Shown: positions 18,315 through 26,897 of the stretch, piece after piece
Position numbering within the stretch: position 1 is the first letter of the stretch
Layout: each line of letters starts with the position of its first letter
From: Balneolaceae bacterium
GTDB taxonomy: Bacteria; Bacteroidota; Rhodothermia; Balneolales; Balneolaceae
Assembly: GCA_020832285.1 (NCBI GenBank)
Contig: JAFIFB010000086.1
Span: forward strand, 1-61,152
DNA length: 61,152 nucleotides
Direction of reading: 5' to 3'
Program-made: the position numbers and the translations under genes
The notes under the pieces: generated by a model
Told to the model about the DNA's origin: nothing
What the model saw: only the letters and a program-made list of their open reading frames with translations
The model's database searches: none

Positions 18315-19221
18315 AACCATCAAGATCGGTACCAGAGACAGCGAGCTTGCAACCTGGCAGGCAAAAACCGTTGCAAAAAAACTTCAAAATCTCGGCTTTA
18401 AGACCAAACTTGTATTTGTTAAATCGGAAGGTGACATTGACCTGACTACGCCCCTCACCGAAATGGGCGGAAAGGGCGTTTTCACCAAAGCCCTTGATGA
18501 TGCCCTGCTCGAAAATCGTATCGATCTTGCAGTGCACTCTTACAAAGATCTTCCCACTGAAAATCCTCTTCCGCTCAAAGTGACAGCCGTTCTGGAGCGC
18601 GAAGATCCCCGCGACTCTCTCGTTGCCCCCAAAGGTACACATTTTCTTGATGATGAAAATTTTGAAGCTGTCATTGCCACCAGCAGCAACCGGAGAAAAG
18701 CACAGTGGCTGCATCGTTATCCTAATCACACCATCACCAATATCCGCGGTAATGTTAATACACGGCTTCGAAAAGTTGAAGACAAAGGATGGGACGGTGC
18801 AATTTTTGCAGCAGCCGGCCTAAAACGCATCAACCTCGACCATCACATTTCATTATTTCTCGACTGGATGGTTCCGGCACCAGCGCAAGGTGCTATGGCT
18901 GTTATGATAAACGAGGAAGATGCCGTACTCGAAAAAGTTACCGCAAATCTTAACCACCCCGAAAGCGAGCTCTGTACCCGTCTTGAAAGAGACCTTCTCA
19001 ATGAGATGGAAGCGGGATGCAGTGCTCCCGTAGGTGCTTTTGCCTGGCTCGATGGAAACGATGTGACACTTCATGCCGTTGCATTAAAAACAGATGGAAG
19101 CCTGCAGTACGACATCGAAAAAAAATCTGCTGTCAATCAGTCCGGAGACCTGGGACGAATGGCAGCCCGTGAACTTTTGAAACAAGGAGCTGACAAACTT
19201 GTTGAAGAGATCAGGAAATAA
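18307..19221 (+). CDS. hemC: Hydroxymethylbilane synthase (porphobilinogen deaminase)
   Basis: Condenses four porphobilinogen molecules into the linear tetrapyrrole hydroxymethylbilane. It is 304 residues with G-T-R-D-S-E-L-A near the start, the V-H-S-Y-K-D-L-P active-site block (about residues 76-83), and Cys238 in E-A-G-C-S-A-P-V-G, the attachment point of the dipyrromethane cofactor. Domain 3 is complete. Its start lies inside the end of hemA (8-bp overlap), which indicates translational coupling. Confidence 0.95.
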   Translation: MNKTIKIGTRDSELATWQAKTVAKKLQNLGFKTKLVFVKSEGDIDLTTPLTEMGGKGVFTKALDDALLENRIDLAVHSYKDLPTENPLPLKVTAVLEREDPRDSLVAPKGTHFLDDENFEAVIATSSNRRKAQWLHRYPNHTITNIRGNVNTRLRKVEDKGWDGAIFAAAGLKRINLDHHISLFLDWMVPAPAQGAMAVMINEEDAVLEKVTANLNHPESELCTRLERDLLNEMEAGCSAPVGAFAWLDGNDVTLHAVALKTDGSLQYDIEKKSAVNQSGDLGRMAARELLKQGADKLVEEIRK

Positions 19222-19317
19222 TTCTGATCAGACTTTACGGGAGCCGATTCTAACCCTTAGTTGTTCGAAATTTATCCGGTCTGAAAGGTCTCTAAACAGT
19301 AAAAAAATAATTTTGTC

Positions 19318-20061
19318 TTGGAAAAAAATCATAAGATACTCATTACAAGAAACCTAACCGATGAACAGATAGTGCTGGCAGAAAGCCTGGGGCTGCATGT
19401 TGTGATTGAGCCCGCTATCGAAATCAGCTATCGCGACAATTGGTTTGCCGTAGAAACCATTCTAAAAGCAGTTAAAAAATCAGCCTTTGCATTCACAAGC
19501 CAAAACGGAGTAGCCGCTTTTGAACGCTTCAGGCAGGCAGGATCCAAATTCCCTTCAGATATTCCTGTTTACGCTGTCGGCTACAAAACTGCAGAAGCGC
19601 TAAAAGAAATTGGCATAGAGCCAATAATTCCCGAACAGCAGAGTGGAACAGGCCTTGCTAAAAAAATAAAAGCTGATTTCGATAAGGATTCTAGTCTTAA
19701 GGATACCACTATTCTCCATTTTTGCGGTGACAAACGTCGTGACGAATTCCGTCAATTCCTGCAGGATTCCGAAATAAAAGTGCGGGATGTTGTGGTGTAT
19801 GAAACCAAACTCAACTCAATGGAACTCCCCAACATTCAGTTTGATGGAATTCTGTTTTACAGTCCGAGTGCGGTACAGGCGTTCAGAAACAGCGGCGGCT
19901 TTATGAATACGGCACTGACAGAGCTGTTTGCTATCGGTGAAACCACAGCCGAAGAACTGAGCATCGAATCGGGCAAACATGTCCACATTTCCCCTGAGCC
20001 AAATACGGAAAAGTATTTGCACTTTGTTGCTCAGACATTAGGCAATAATAAAAAAGGCTGA
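19318..20061 (+). CDS. hemD: Uroporphyrinogen-III synthase
   Basis: Cyclises hydroxymethylbilane with ring-D inversion. It is 247 residues and poorly conserved as usual for HemD, but the recognisable landmarks are present: A-F-T-S-Q-N-G-V-A-A-F (residues about 58-68), Y-A-V-G-Y-K-T-A-E-A-L, and F-Y-S-P-S-A-V-Q-A-F late, then A-I-G-E-T-T-A. The start is a TTG at 19318; no ATG fits upstream of the first strand K-I-L-I-T-R. It is fourth in the operon, 96 bp after hemC. Confidence 0.88.
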   Translation: MEKNHKILITRNLTDEQIVLAESLGLHVVIEPAIEISYRDNWFAVETILKAVKKSAFAFTSQNGVAAFERFRQAGSKFPSDIPVYAVGYKTAEALKEIGIEPIIPEQQSGTGLAKKIKADFDKDSSLKDTTILHFCGDKRRDEFRQFLQDSEIKVRDVVVYETKLNSMELPNIQFDGILFYSPSAVQAFRNSGGFMNTALTELFAIGETTAEELSIESGKHVHISPEPNTEKYLHFVAQTLGNNKKG

Positions 20062-20247
20062 AGCTGTTTTCAATCGATTATGGTGCTACCTAAAACCAGC
20101 AAACTTCTCTTTTAAATTTGCCCTGCAGCCATTAATTAAAGAAACTTTGAGGTTTTGTTCCGTCAAGTAATCCTTGACTAATACTTATTACTTATTAATA
20201 CAAGTCCTGCTTCGAAAAAAGTCACCCGGTAATTCTGAAATAAATCT

Positions 20248-21300
20248 ATGACTAAGCATAACTTTCCTGAACTGAAAAACGACCTCTTCCTGAGAGCACT
20301 TAAAGGTGAAGAAGTGGATCGCCCTCCTGTATGGATGATGCGGCAGGCCGGTCGCTATCTCCCGCAATACATGGTACTTCGCCGTAAATATACTTTTTTT
20401 GAGAGAGTGGAAACCCCCGAACTTGCCTGCGAAATTACCATCCAGCCCATTGATGAACTGGAACCCGATGCAGCCATAATTTTTTCCGATATCCTTACCG
20501 TCCCTCAGGCTCTCGGTATCGATGTTCAGATGATTCAGGGTAAAGGTCCCGTTATGGGAAATCCCATCAAAAATGAAGATGAGGCATTTTCAATTCTATC
20601 TGAAGATGTTCCTGAAAAACTTAACCATGTGATGGAAGCGATCACGCTGACACGAAAAGAGCTAAACGGCCGTGTTCCGCTGATCGGTTTTGCCGGTGCA
20701 CCGTGGACCCTGTTTTGCTATATGGTTCAGGGTGAAGGGTCGAAAAATTTTGACAAGGCTAAATCATTCCTCTATCAACATCCTGAAGCTTCACGTCATG
20801 TGATGCGTGAGCTCACGGCTGCAACGATCGACTATTTGAACGCACAGGTGGATGCCGGTGCCCAGGCTCTTCAGATTTTCGATTCCTGGGCAGGCCTTCT
20901 CAGCCCGGATGATTTCAACGAGTGGGCTCTTCCCTGCCTGATGGAAATTACCGCTGCTGTTAAAAAAGACGTGCCTGTAATACTTTTTGCCAAAGGCTCC
21001 TGGTACGCCCTTGAACGCCTTGGTTTCAAAAGCGGAGCAGCTGCACTCGGTGTAGACTGGACCATCGCTCCTGAGTTTGCCCGTGAAAAAACACGAAATG
21101 AAATCACCCTTCAGGGTAATTTCGATCCTTCGCACTTACTTGCCCCCATTAAAGAGATTGAGCAAAAAACTAAACGGATGATTGACCGCTTCGGCACCCG
21201 CCGTTATATTGCCAATCTGGGCCACGGTATTCTGCCGCACGTTCCTGTAGACCATGCACGGGCTTTTGTGGATACAGTGAAGAATTATCGAAAAACTTAG
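20248..21300 (+). CDS. hemE: Uroporphyrinogen decarboxylase
   Basis: Decarboxylates the four acetate side chains of uroporphyrinogen III to give coproporphyrinogen III. It is 350 residues with the signature R-P-P-V-W-M-M-R-Q-A-G-R-Y-L-P-Y/Q near the start, the I-I-F-S-D-I-L active-site Asp, G-F-A-G-A-P-W-T, and N-L-G-H-G-I at the end. It is last in the haem operon. A 186-bp gap from hemD leaves room for a separate promoter. The next gene is convergent after 19 bp, with no clear terminator between. Confidence 0.96.
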   Translation: MTKHNFPELKNDLFLRALKGEEVDRPPVWMMRQAGRYLPQYMVLRRKYTFFERVETPELACEITIQPIDELEPDAAIIFSDILTVPQALGIDVQMIQGKGPVMGNPIKNEDEAFSILSEDVPEKLNHVMEAITLTRKELNGRVPLIGFAGAPWTLFCYMVQGEGSKNFDKAKSFLYQHPEASRHVMRELTAATIDYLNAQVDAGAQALQIFDSWAGLLSPDDFNEWALPCLMEITAAVKKDVPVILFAKGSWYALERLGFKSGAAALGVDWTIAPEFAREKTRNEITLQGNFDPSHLLAPIKEIEQKTKRMIDRFGTRRYIANLGHGILPHVPVDHARAFVDTVKNYRKT

Positions 21301-21319
21301 AGAACATCAAAACAAACAG

Positions 21320-22618
21320 CTATCTCTGTACTTCAATCGCCCCGATATAAACTCCCTGAATGGTTCTGAGATTGGTTATTGTATCAAAAGGATTTTCTTC
21401 TGACACCACAAAGTCGGCCCACTTGCCGGGCTCGAGGGTGCCGATTTCATCATCAATTTGCATGCACTCAGCAGCATAGCGTGTAGCTGAGCGAAGAACT
21501 TCAGGTGCAGTCATTCCTGCCTCTTCCATCATCTCCATCTCCATGTGCTCGAAATATCCCTGAAAGCGGGCAGGGGGGCCGCTATCCGTTCCCATTGCAA
21601 CCCGAATACCTGCATTGTGCAGCGTCATCATATTCTCAGTAGCAAGCGGCAGGGCTTCCCGGAAATAATCCGCCGCGGCTCCGGTATAGCGCTCCTGAAC
21701 ATCCGGGTCTTCAAGCTGTTCAATGACATCAGGATCAGCTTCAGCCAGGAAAAAGGGATCGTCAAAAAAATCGGGACGTTCGGCATAAACAAATACGGAA
21801 ACTTCGCGGGTTAGAGTTGGCGTGATACAGATATCGCGCTCCAACATCAGGTCGATCAGTTCACGGTCTACCTCTTCATCACGCACACTGTGTGCAATCA
21901 GGTCTCCGTTGTGCTCAAGTATTCCTTTGGCATCTTCAAGCGCTACGATGTGTGCCGCAAGAGGAACACCGTTCTTATGGGATGCCTCGATGATCGCTGA
22001 ATAGACCTCCGGCTGCATTTTTTCACGCTGGCCAAGTCCGTCATCCACCCGGATTTTAGTCCAGTCGGGGTTCTGTTGCATCAGTTCTTCAACATCATCA
22101 CGCGCCTCTTCAGGTGTGGATGGATTCAGCACCGGGCCTGACATAAAGAGCCTTGCAAGGCCTTCAGCAGAAAAATCGGCCTGGTCACGAACGGTGAAAG
22201 CCTGTTGTGGTTCATCTCCCAGGCTCACTACCGTTGTAATTCCGTACCGGGCGTACAGTGCGAGCTGATCTCTCACATTTTCTTCGGAATGAATATCAGA
22301 CCCGGTTTCAAGGCCTCTTGCCGTACCCACATGTCCGTGTGCGTTAATCAGTCCTGGAATCATATACCCGCCATTCAGGTCAACCGTTTCAGCCTCTTCG
22401 GGAAAATCGGGATCATTCATATCCAGGATCTCCATGATGCGTCCGTTGCTCGTAACCAGTGCGGAATTTGGTTGCATGGTCTGAGAAACTCCATCCCAAA
22501 TGGTTACATTAGTAAAAATCAAGAGATCGTCCTGTTCAGAAGGGGCATCCCCACAGGAAATAAACATTAGTAAAAAAGCAGTCAATAAAACTGTAATAAT
22601 ATTTCTTGAATGGATCAT
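21320..22618 (-). CDS. Amidohydrolase-family lipoprotein
   Basis: A 432-residue metal-dependent hydrolase of the amidohydrolase superfamily, imidazolonepropionase/prolidase-like subgroup, exported as a lipoprotein (lipobox FISC at about residue 22). Visible landmarks are G-L-I-N-A-H-G-H-V-G (metal-binding H-x-H), A-A-H-I-V (metal His), a later I-A-H-S-V, and M-G-T-D-S-G with the catalytic Asp. The C-terminal G-K-W-A-D-F-V-V end is typical. The substrate is unknown. It is transcribed alone, convergent with hemE. Confidence 0.85.
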   Translation of the reverse strand: MIHSRNIITVLLTAFLLMFISCGDAPSEQDDLLIFTNVTIWDGVSQTMQPNSALVTSNGRIMEILDMNDPDFPEEAETVDLNGGYMIPGLINAHGHVGTARGLETGSDIHSEENVRDQLALYARYGITTVVSLGDEPQQAFTVRDQADFSAEGLARLFMSGPVLNPSTPEEARDDVEELMQQNPDWTKIRVDDGLGQREKMQPEVYSAIIEASHKNGVPLAAHIVALEDAKGILEHNGDLIAHSVRDEEVDRELIDLMLERDICITPTLTREVSVFVYAERPDFFDDPFFLAEADPDVIEQLEDPDVQERYTGAAADYFREALPLATENMMTLHNAGIRVAMGTDSGPPARFQGYFEHMEMEMMEEAGMTAPEVLRSATRYAAECMQIDDEIGTLEPGKWADFVVSEENPFDTITNLRTIQGVYIGAIEVQR

Positions 22619-22761
22619 GGCACTATTTTTTGGTTACAGGGTACGTATGGTGAAGATGTCACAGGAATGTACGATATCAAAATGACTCGATAAAAAAATC
22701 AAAGGTACTTCAATAATAATTTGTGGTTCTATGGGAATTATTGTGGATATATTGATATGAT

Positions 22762-23020
22762 GGGCTCTGGAGACCCCTCTTGCCTGCCTCGACCGAGTCG
22801 GGGCACCCCCTTCATGAGTTCCGCCACGGTTTTCCTTCCCGGGTCACAAGGACAACCCTTCAAAACTGAGTGTTGATTTTTCAAAACTACTCGCCTCAGG
22901 GTGTTTTTATGTTACATTTTACCCAGGGCACCGTTCGTGATACTCACTGTGCTTTGGGCTGTGTTATGGCGCCCCCCGAAGGAATCGGGATGTCCCACTT
23001 ACAGGATTTGGCAAACACAC
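22762..23020 (-). repeat. Long dispersed non-coding repeat, copy B (inverted)
   Basis: Reverse complement of copy A at 15522-15756, with the same conserved blocks in mirrored order (AAACTACTCGCCTCAGGGTG, TTTTATGTTACATTTTACCC). It contains small insertions relative to copy A near 22960-23000. Confidence 0.8.
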
Positions 23021-23047
23021 TCCTCTTGAAAAGACAGTACTAATAAA

Positions 23048-23160
23048 GATCGTGAAGCCAGCGCTTTTCTCGTCCCGATTATCGGGACGAGACTTTCAAT
23101 AATCACAGGTGACGGTTTTTTTAGCACTCCGATCTGTTGGAGGGTGTATTGTCTGGGCGT
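23048..23160 (+). repeat. Second dispersed repeat unit, related to 40610-40691
   Basis: Shares with 40610-40691, in direct orientation, the order GATCGTGAAGC / GATTGCGAAGC, CACAGGTGACGG, CACTCCGA and GGAGGGTGT. The copy here carries an extra palindromic stretch (CGTCCCGATTATCGGGACG) inside. Confidence 0.65.
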
Positions 23161-23245
23161 TGATCTGGAATTGACTCCAGCATCAACCTCAGTACCCCTG
23201 TGAACACACCTCTGACAACTCCGCTGAACGCTGTGTTGTCTGTCC

Positions 23246-23284
23246 CCTCTCAAAGAGGGGATTCCAGTTATCTCAAAAATAACT
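23246..23284 (-). repeat. Outer repeat arm, inverted partner of 15383-15421
   Basis: The 39-base mirror of the arm upstream of hemH. It begins inside a CCCCTCTCAAAGAGGGG palindrome and continues through GATTCCAGTTATCTCAAAAA. Confidence 0.8.
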
Positions 23285-23366
23285 TTCCTTGCAGAACCCA
23301 ATTTGTAAATAATTCAGGCTAATGAAAAGATAGCACTCTTTCCATAATAACAACGGCAAGAGATAA

Positions 23367-24539
23367 TTAACCGTTCAGCGCCTGTTCCACATCTCTGATA
23401 ATGTCAGCCTTGTGCTCCAGTCCCACCGCGATGCGAACCAGTCCCGGAGTAATACCGACTGCCTGCCGCTCCTCTTCCGTAAGTTTGGAATGCGTGGTGG
23501 ATGCCGGATGCGTAACAATGCTGCGGGTGTCTCCCAGGTTTGCCGAACGGGAAATCATACTGATTTTGTCGATAAACGATTTGGCACCATTCAAACCGCC
23601 TTCAACTTCGAAGCAGACCACTCCGCCACCCCGTTTCATCTGTTTTTTTGCCAGATCTGACTGCGGATGGTCTTTATGAAACGGATACTTTACAAAGTTA
23701 ACTTTTGGGTGTTCTCCTAAAAATTCTGCCAGTGCCTCTGCATTATCACAGTGGCGCTCCATCCGAACCGGCAGCGTTTCGAGGCTTTTACTAAAGAGCC
23801 AGGCATTGAACGGAGAAAGGGCCGGGCCGGAATGGCGTGAAAAAAACCGGACATCTTCCATATATTTTTCTTTTCCAACGATCACACCGCCGATGGCACG
23901 CCCCTGTCCGTCGATAAACTTGGTGGCAGAGTGCTGAACCACATCTGCTCCGTAATCCATCGGTCTCTGCAGGTAAGGAGTGGCAAAACAGTTATCGACC
24001 ATATTAATCAGGTTGTGGGCTTCCGCAAACTCACCGGCCCACTCCAGATCGATCAAATCCAGCCCCGGATTTGAAGGAGTTTCCAGAAAAAGCATTTTGG
24101 TATTGGGCTGAACCAGCTCCTCCCACCGGTTGGTATCATCCGTATCAGCATAGGTAAATGAAATGCCCCAGCGCGGCAAAATCTGGCTCAGGATCTGATG
24201 GGAAGAGCCAAACAGGGAACGCGAAGCCAAAACGTGATCTCCCTGACTAAGCAATGCAGCAAGACTGCTGAAAACTGCCGCCATACCCGAGGCCGTTGCC
24301 ACACCGGACTCTGCCCCCTCCATTTTGCACATTTTATCTATAAATTCATCTGTGGTCGGATTGGAGTAACGGCTATATACATTGCCTTCAATCTCGTTTG
24401 CAAAAAGTGCGCGGGCCTGCTCTGCCGAGTCAAACCGGAAAGATGAAGTCATGTAGATTGGCGTGGAATGCTCGCGCTCATCCGTGATCGGAGTCTGTGT
24501 GCGGATCGCATCCGTTTCAAACTTTTTCTTTTCAGACAT
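23367..24539 (-). CDS. metZ: O-succinylhomoserine (or O-acetylhomoserine) sulfhydrylase
   Basis: PLP enzyme of the Cys/Met metabolism family that makes homocysteine from an acylated homoserine and sulfide. It is 390 residues; the PLP lysine is Lys207 in S-A-T-K-F-I-D-G-Q-G-R, the form characteristic of MetZ. Also visible are Y-S-R-Y-S-N-P-T, A-T-A-S-G-M-A-A, E-T-P-S-N-P and the C-terminal V-R-I-A-V-G-L-E. It lies next to an osmC-like gene on the same strand, 97 bp apart. No SAM riboswitch consensus is visible upstream. Confidence 0.9.
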   Translation of the reverse strand: MSEKKKFETDAIRTQTPITDEREHSTPIYMTSSFRFDSAEQARALFANEIEGNVYSRYSNPTTDEFIDKMCKMEGAESGVATASGMAAVFSSLAALLSQGDHVLASRSLFGSSHQILSQILPRWGISFTYADTDDTNRWEELVQPNTKMLFLETPSNPGLDLIDLEWAGEFAEAHNLINMVDNCFATPYLQRPMDYGADVVQHSATKFIDGQGRAIGGVIVGKEKYMEDVRFFSRHSGPALSPFNAWLFSKSLETLPVRMERHCDNAEALAEFLGEHPKVNFVKYPFHKDHPQSDLAKKQMKRGGGVVCFEVEGGLNGAKSFIDKISMISRSANLGDTRSIVTHPASTTHSKLTEEERQAVGITPGLVRIAVGLEHKADIIRDVEQALNG

Positions 24540-24636
24540 TGGGGGGATTCGATTTAAACTGAATATTTTTTCTATTGTGAGTACGAAATGATATAACTAA
24601 TACAAGGCTGGTGCAAGTTCAGGCGAACACGGCATT

Positions 24637-25056
24637 TCACTCAACTATCTCAATACTACTCGTAATCTTTGCCGTTTTTTCCAGTGTTTTGGATACGGAA
24701 CAGTATTTAGTCAGAGAAAGATCGATGGCCCGGGATACTTTTTTTTCATCAAGATGAGAACCCTTCAGGATAAAATGCATGTGAATGGACTTAAACTCGG
24801 AATAGGTACCTACTTTCACCCGGTCGCCGGTCACTTCAATTTTCAGGTCATCGGGATTTTGTTTCTGCTTTTTCAGGATACCCACAACATCAATGGCCGA
24901 GCAACCTCCCGCTGCGGCGAGGAGCATCTGCATCGGGCGAAAACCACCTTTGATTCCACCAATTTCTTCCGTTCCGTCCATTTGAAGGGTGATACCGTCT
25001 TCATTATTTGCTTCCATGTGTACGGCATCGTTCAGGCGCTGTATCGATATTTTCAT
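24637..25056 (-). CDS. OsmC family protein
   Basis: A 139-residue OsmC/Ohr-fold protein, likely a thiol peroxidase for organic hydroperoxides in the cytoplasm. The two family cysteines are visible in A-A-G-G-C-S-A-I-D and L-T-K-Y-C-S-V. It is closer to the YhfA-like OsmC subgroup than to Ohr by its K-Y-C-S-V-S-K-T-L segment. It is upstream of metZ on the same strand and may be co-transcribed. Confidence 0.88.
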   Translation of the reverse strand: MKISIQRLNDAVHMEANNEDGITLQMDGTEEIGGIKGGFRPMQMLLAAAGGCSAIDVVGILKKQKQNPDDLKIEVTGDRVKVGTYSEFKSIHMHFILKGSHLDEKKVSRAIDLSLTKYCSVSKTLEKTAKITSSIEIVE

Positions 25057-25393
25057 CTTTGGAGATTGATTGTGATTTGTTTTACACCTGCATTATTCAC
25101 AAATAATAGTTGATTGATTTTATCACTATGTCCATCAGTATGATACATCAAACAAAGATTAAAATTTATTCAACGAATTGTCACGAGCTGCAAAATTTAC
25201 TTGTGGACTGCGTTGTCTCGAAAATGGTTTACTCAACGTCCGACTGCCGTCGGACTGTTTCCGCCACCATTTTCTCCCGACCGCCGTCGGGATTGACCAC
25301 AACCAAATTTCTTGGTGAATAATGCAGGTACAGGAAAATACCGAATTTTAATATGGTTTTCGGAATGAGATTTTTCCGTTTTTTAATCAAACC
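25057..25393. repeat. Intergenic region with nested palindromes
   Basis: No gene is supported. Within 25201-25302 four inverted repeats are nested or adjacent: TTGTGG/CCACAA (25201-25206 and 25297-25302), GAAAATGGT/ACCATTTTC (25220-25228 and 25266-25274), and two near-identical hairpins GTCCGAC-TGCC-GTCGGAC (25238-25255) and CCCGAC-CGCC-GTCGGG (25276-25291). The arrangement can fold into a branched structure on either strand. Confidence 0.6.
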
Positions 25394-26812
25394 TCACTCA
25401 GACATCAACAACCGAACCGTTCCATCCTGTTTGTTCAGAAGAAAAAACTGATCATCGGGACCGTTTCCAAACCGCAGATCTGTTCGGGATGCTTCTTCTC
25501 TGCCCTGTTCCCTGTTTTTTCCCTGAATGAGTTCCAGAAATGTTTTGGGTTCACCGGAATGGTCGCGCAGTAAAATTCTGTGAAATCCCTGATTCCCTCC
25601 TTCGGGGAGATTGTCTGCATCAAACCAGAATATTTCTCCGTTCACCATATCACCGAAGAGCACTTTGTCCATGAGCTGCGATACCGGACCCGACCGATAT
25701 ACATGAACTCCTGTAACTGCCACCCGATTGGCCATGAGCGGATCGTAACGCCCGTATTCCGCCACGGGATATACAACATCGGGATCACTTCGGGGATCAT
25801 CCAAAACTACCTCTGAACGACTGATGAAGTGGTAGCTCCCCTCCCATTCATTCCAGCCGAGGTTACCGCCTTTGGGTACAAGACTCACTTTTTCCACAAT
25901 ATTCTGGCCGATATCTGCCATAAACAGGTTTCCATTGGCCGGATCCCAGCCAAACCGCTGCGGGTTGCGCATTCCGTACGCATAAATTTCTCCCAAAGCT
26001 CCGTCTTGCCCTACAAAAGGATTGTCTGCTGGAATACCATACTTCCCGTTTTCACTGTTTGAACCGAGCGGATCAATCCGAAGCATCTTTCCGAATGCCG
26101 AATTCAAATCCAGAGACAAGTTCAGCGGATCTCCGCCGCTTCCGCCATCTGCCGAACCGATATAGAGATATCCGTATTCGTCATCACCCGGTTCAGCAAG
26201 CGGGTAAAATGCAAGCTGCCCCGCATTATGATTTCCAAATGGCTGCTGAAACCGCATCAGTTCACGGGGTGGGCCACCATCGTACCGGGCAGCCGCAGAG
26301 TCTTCAGCCCTCCACTCATGCAGCACTGTCTGATGAGTAAAATTACCATCATCCGTACCAAAATCGATCTCTGTCTCTTCATTCGGAACATCAGTAAATG
26401 TGTAAAAACGGCCATATCCTGCGGCGCCTTCCCGTCCAAAATCAGGGTGAAATGCAAAACTCTGAAAACCACGCTCGCGGCCGCCGTACTCCACTTCAAT
26501 ACCCCATTCGGTATCATTGATATTAATGTACAGTTTAACCTCACTTCCGTCGTAACTGATGCTGTAAATTGGTCCGTACATATCGTTCACAAACATCCGT
26601 GAAGTGCCCGGTTCATCAATCAAAATCATCATGCGGGCAGGTTCGTCATTATAATCCGGAAGAGAGGCAAATTCAGCCACATCCACAATCACAAGACCTT
26701 CTTCTGCATTTATCGGGTCGGGGAAAGGATCGTTTGTGGTATTTTGAGCCAACAGTGGTGATGAAATCACTACAAAAGCTGATAGAATGAATAGATGAAT
26801 TTTATTGGTCAT
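25394..26812 (-). CDS. PQQ-dependent sugar dehydrogenase-like exported protein
   Basis: A 472-residue secreted six-blade beta-propeller of the soluble glucose/sorbosone dehydrogenase family (GSDH). A signal peptide occupies about residues 1-22 (ends PLLAQ). Family landmarks visible are S-F-A-F-H-P-D-F, G-Y-L-Y-I-G-S-A-D-G-G, A-Y-G-M-R-N-P-Q-R, M-A-D-I-G-Q-N and N-L-G-W-N-E-W-E-G. Members oxidise aldoses with PQQ at the cell surface; whether this one binds PQQ cannot be told, and no pqq genes lie in the window. It is probably transcribed alone. Confidence 0.85.
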   Translation of the reverse strand: MTNKIHLFILSAFVVISSPLLAQNTTNDPFPDPINAEEGLVIVDVAEFASLPDYNDEPARMMILIDEPGTSRMFVNDMYGPIYSISYDGSEVKLYININDTEWGIEVEYGGRERGFQSFAFHPDFGREGAAGYGRFYTFTDVPNEETEIDFGTDDGNFTHQTVLHEWRAEDSAAARYDGGPPRELMRFQQPFGNHNAGQLAFYPLAEPGDDEYGYLYIGSADGGSGGDPLNLSLDLNSAFGKMLRIDPLGSNSENGKYGIPADNPFVGQDGALGEIYAYGMRNPQRFGWDPANGNLFMADIGQNIVEKVSLVPKGGNLGWNEWEGSYHFISRSEVVLDDPRSDPDVVYPVAEYGRYDPLMANRVAVTGVHVYRSGPVSQLMDKVLFGDMVNGEIFWFDADNLPEGGNQGFHRILLRDHSGEPKTFLELIQGKNREQGREEASRTDLRFGNGPDDQFFLLNKQDGTVRLLMSE

Positions 26813-26897
26813 AAAACAGGATGTGATTTTTACTGATTATTCAATAATATCATTTTTGACCTGAAAAGTTGTAAAAATGTTTTTCCTAAAACCCAAA

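Larger units (their letters stand above)
22619..23366. other. Non-coding region filled by dispersed repeats
   Basis: A 748-base stretch with no credible gene. It consists of repeat copy B (22762-23020), a second repeat unit (23048-23160) that is related to 40610-40691, and the outer arm at 23246-23284. A palindrome CGTCCCGATTATCGGGACG sits near 23074-23092. Confidence 0.75.

Noticed and set aside
24540-24636. SAM riboswitch upstream of metZ
   Set aside because: The 97-base gap is short and lacks recognisable SAM-I or SAM-II conserved blocks.
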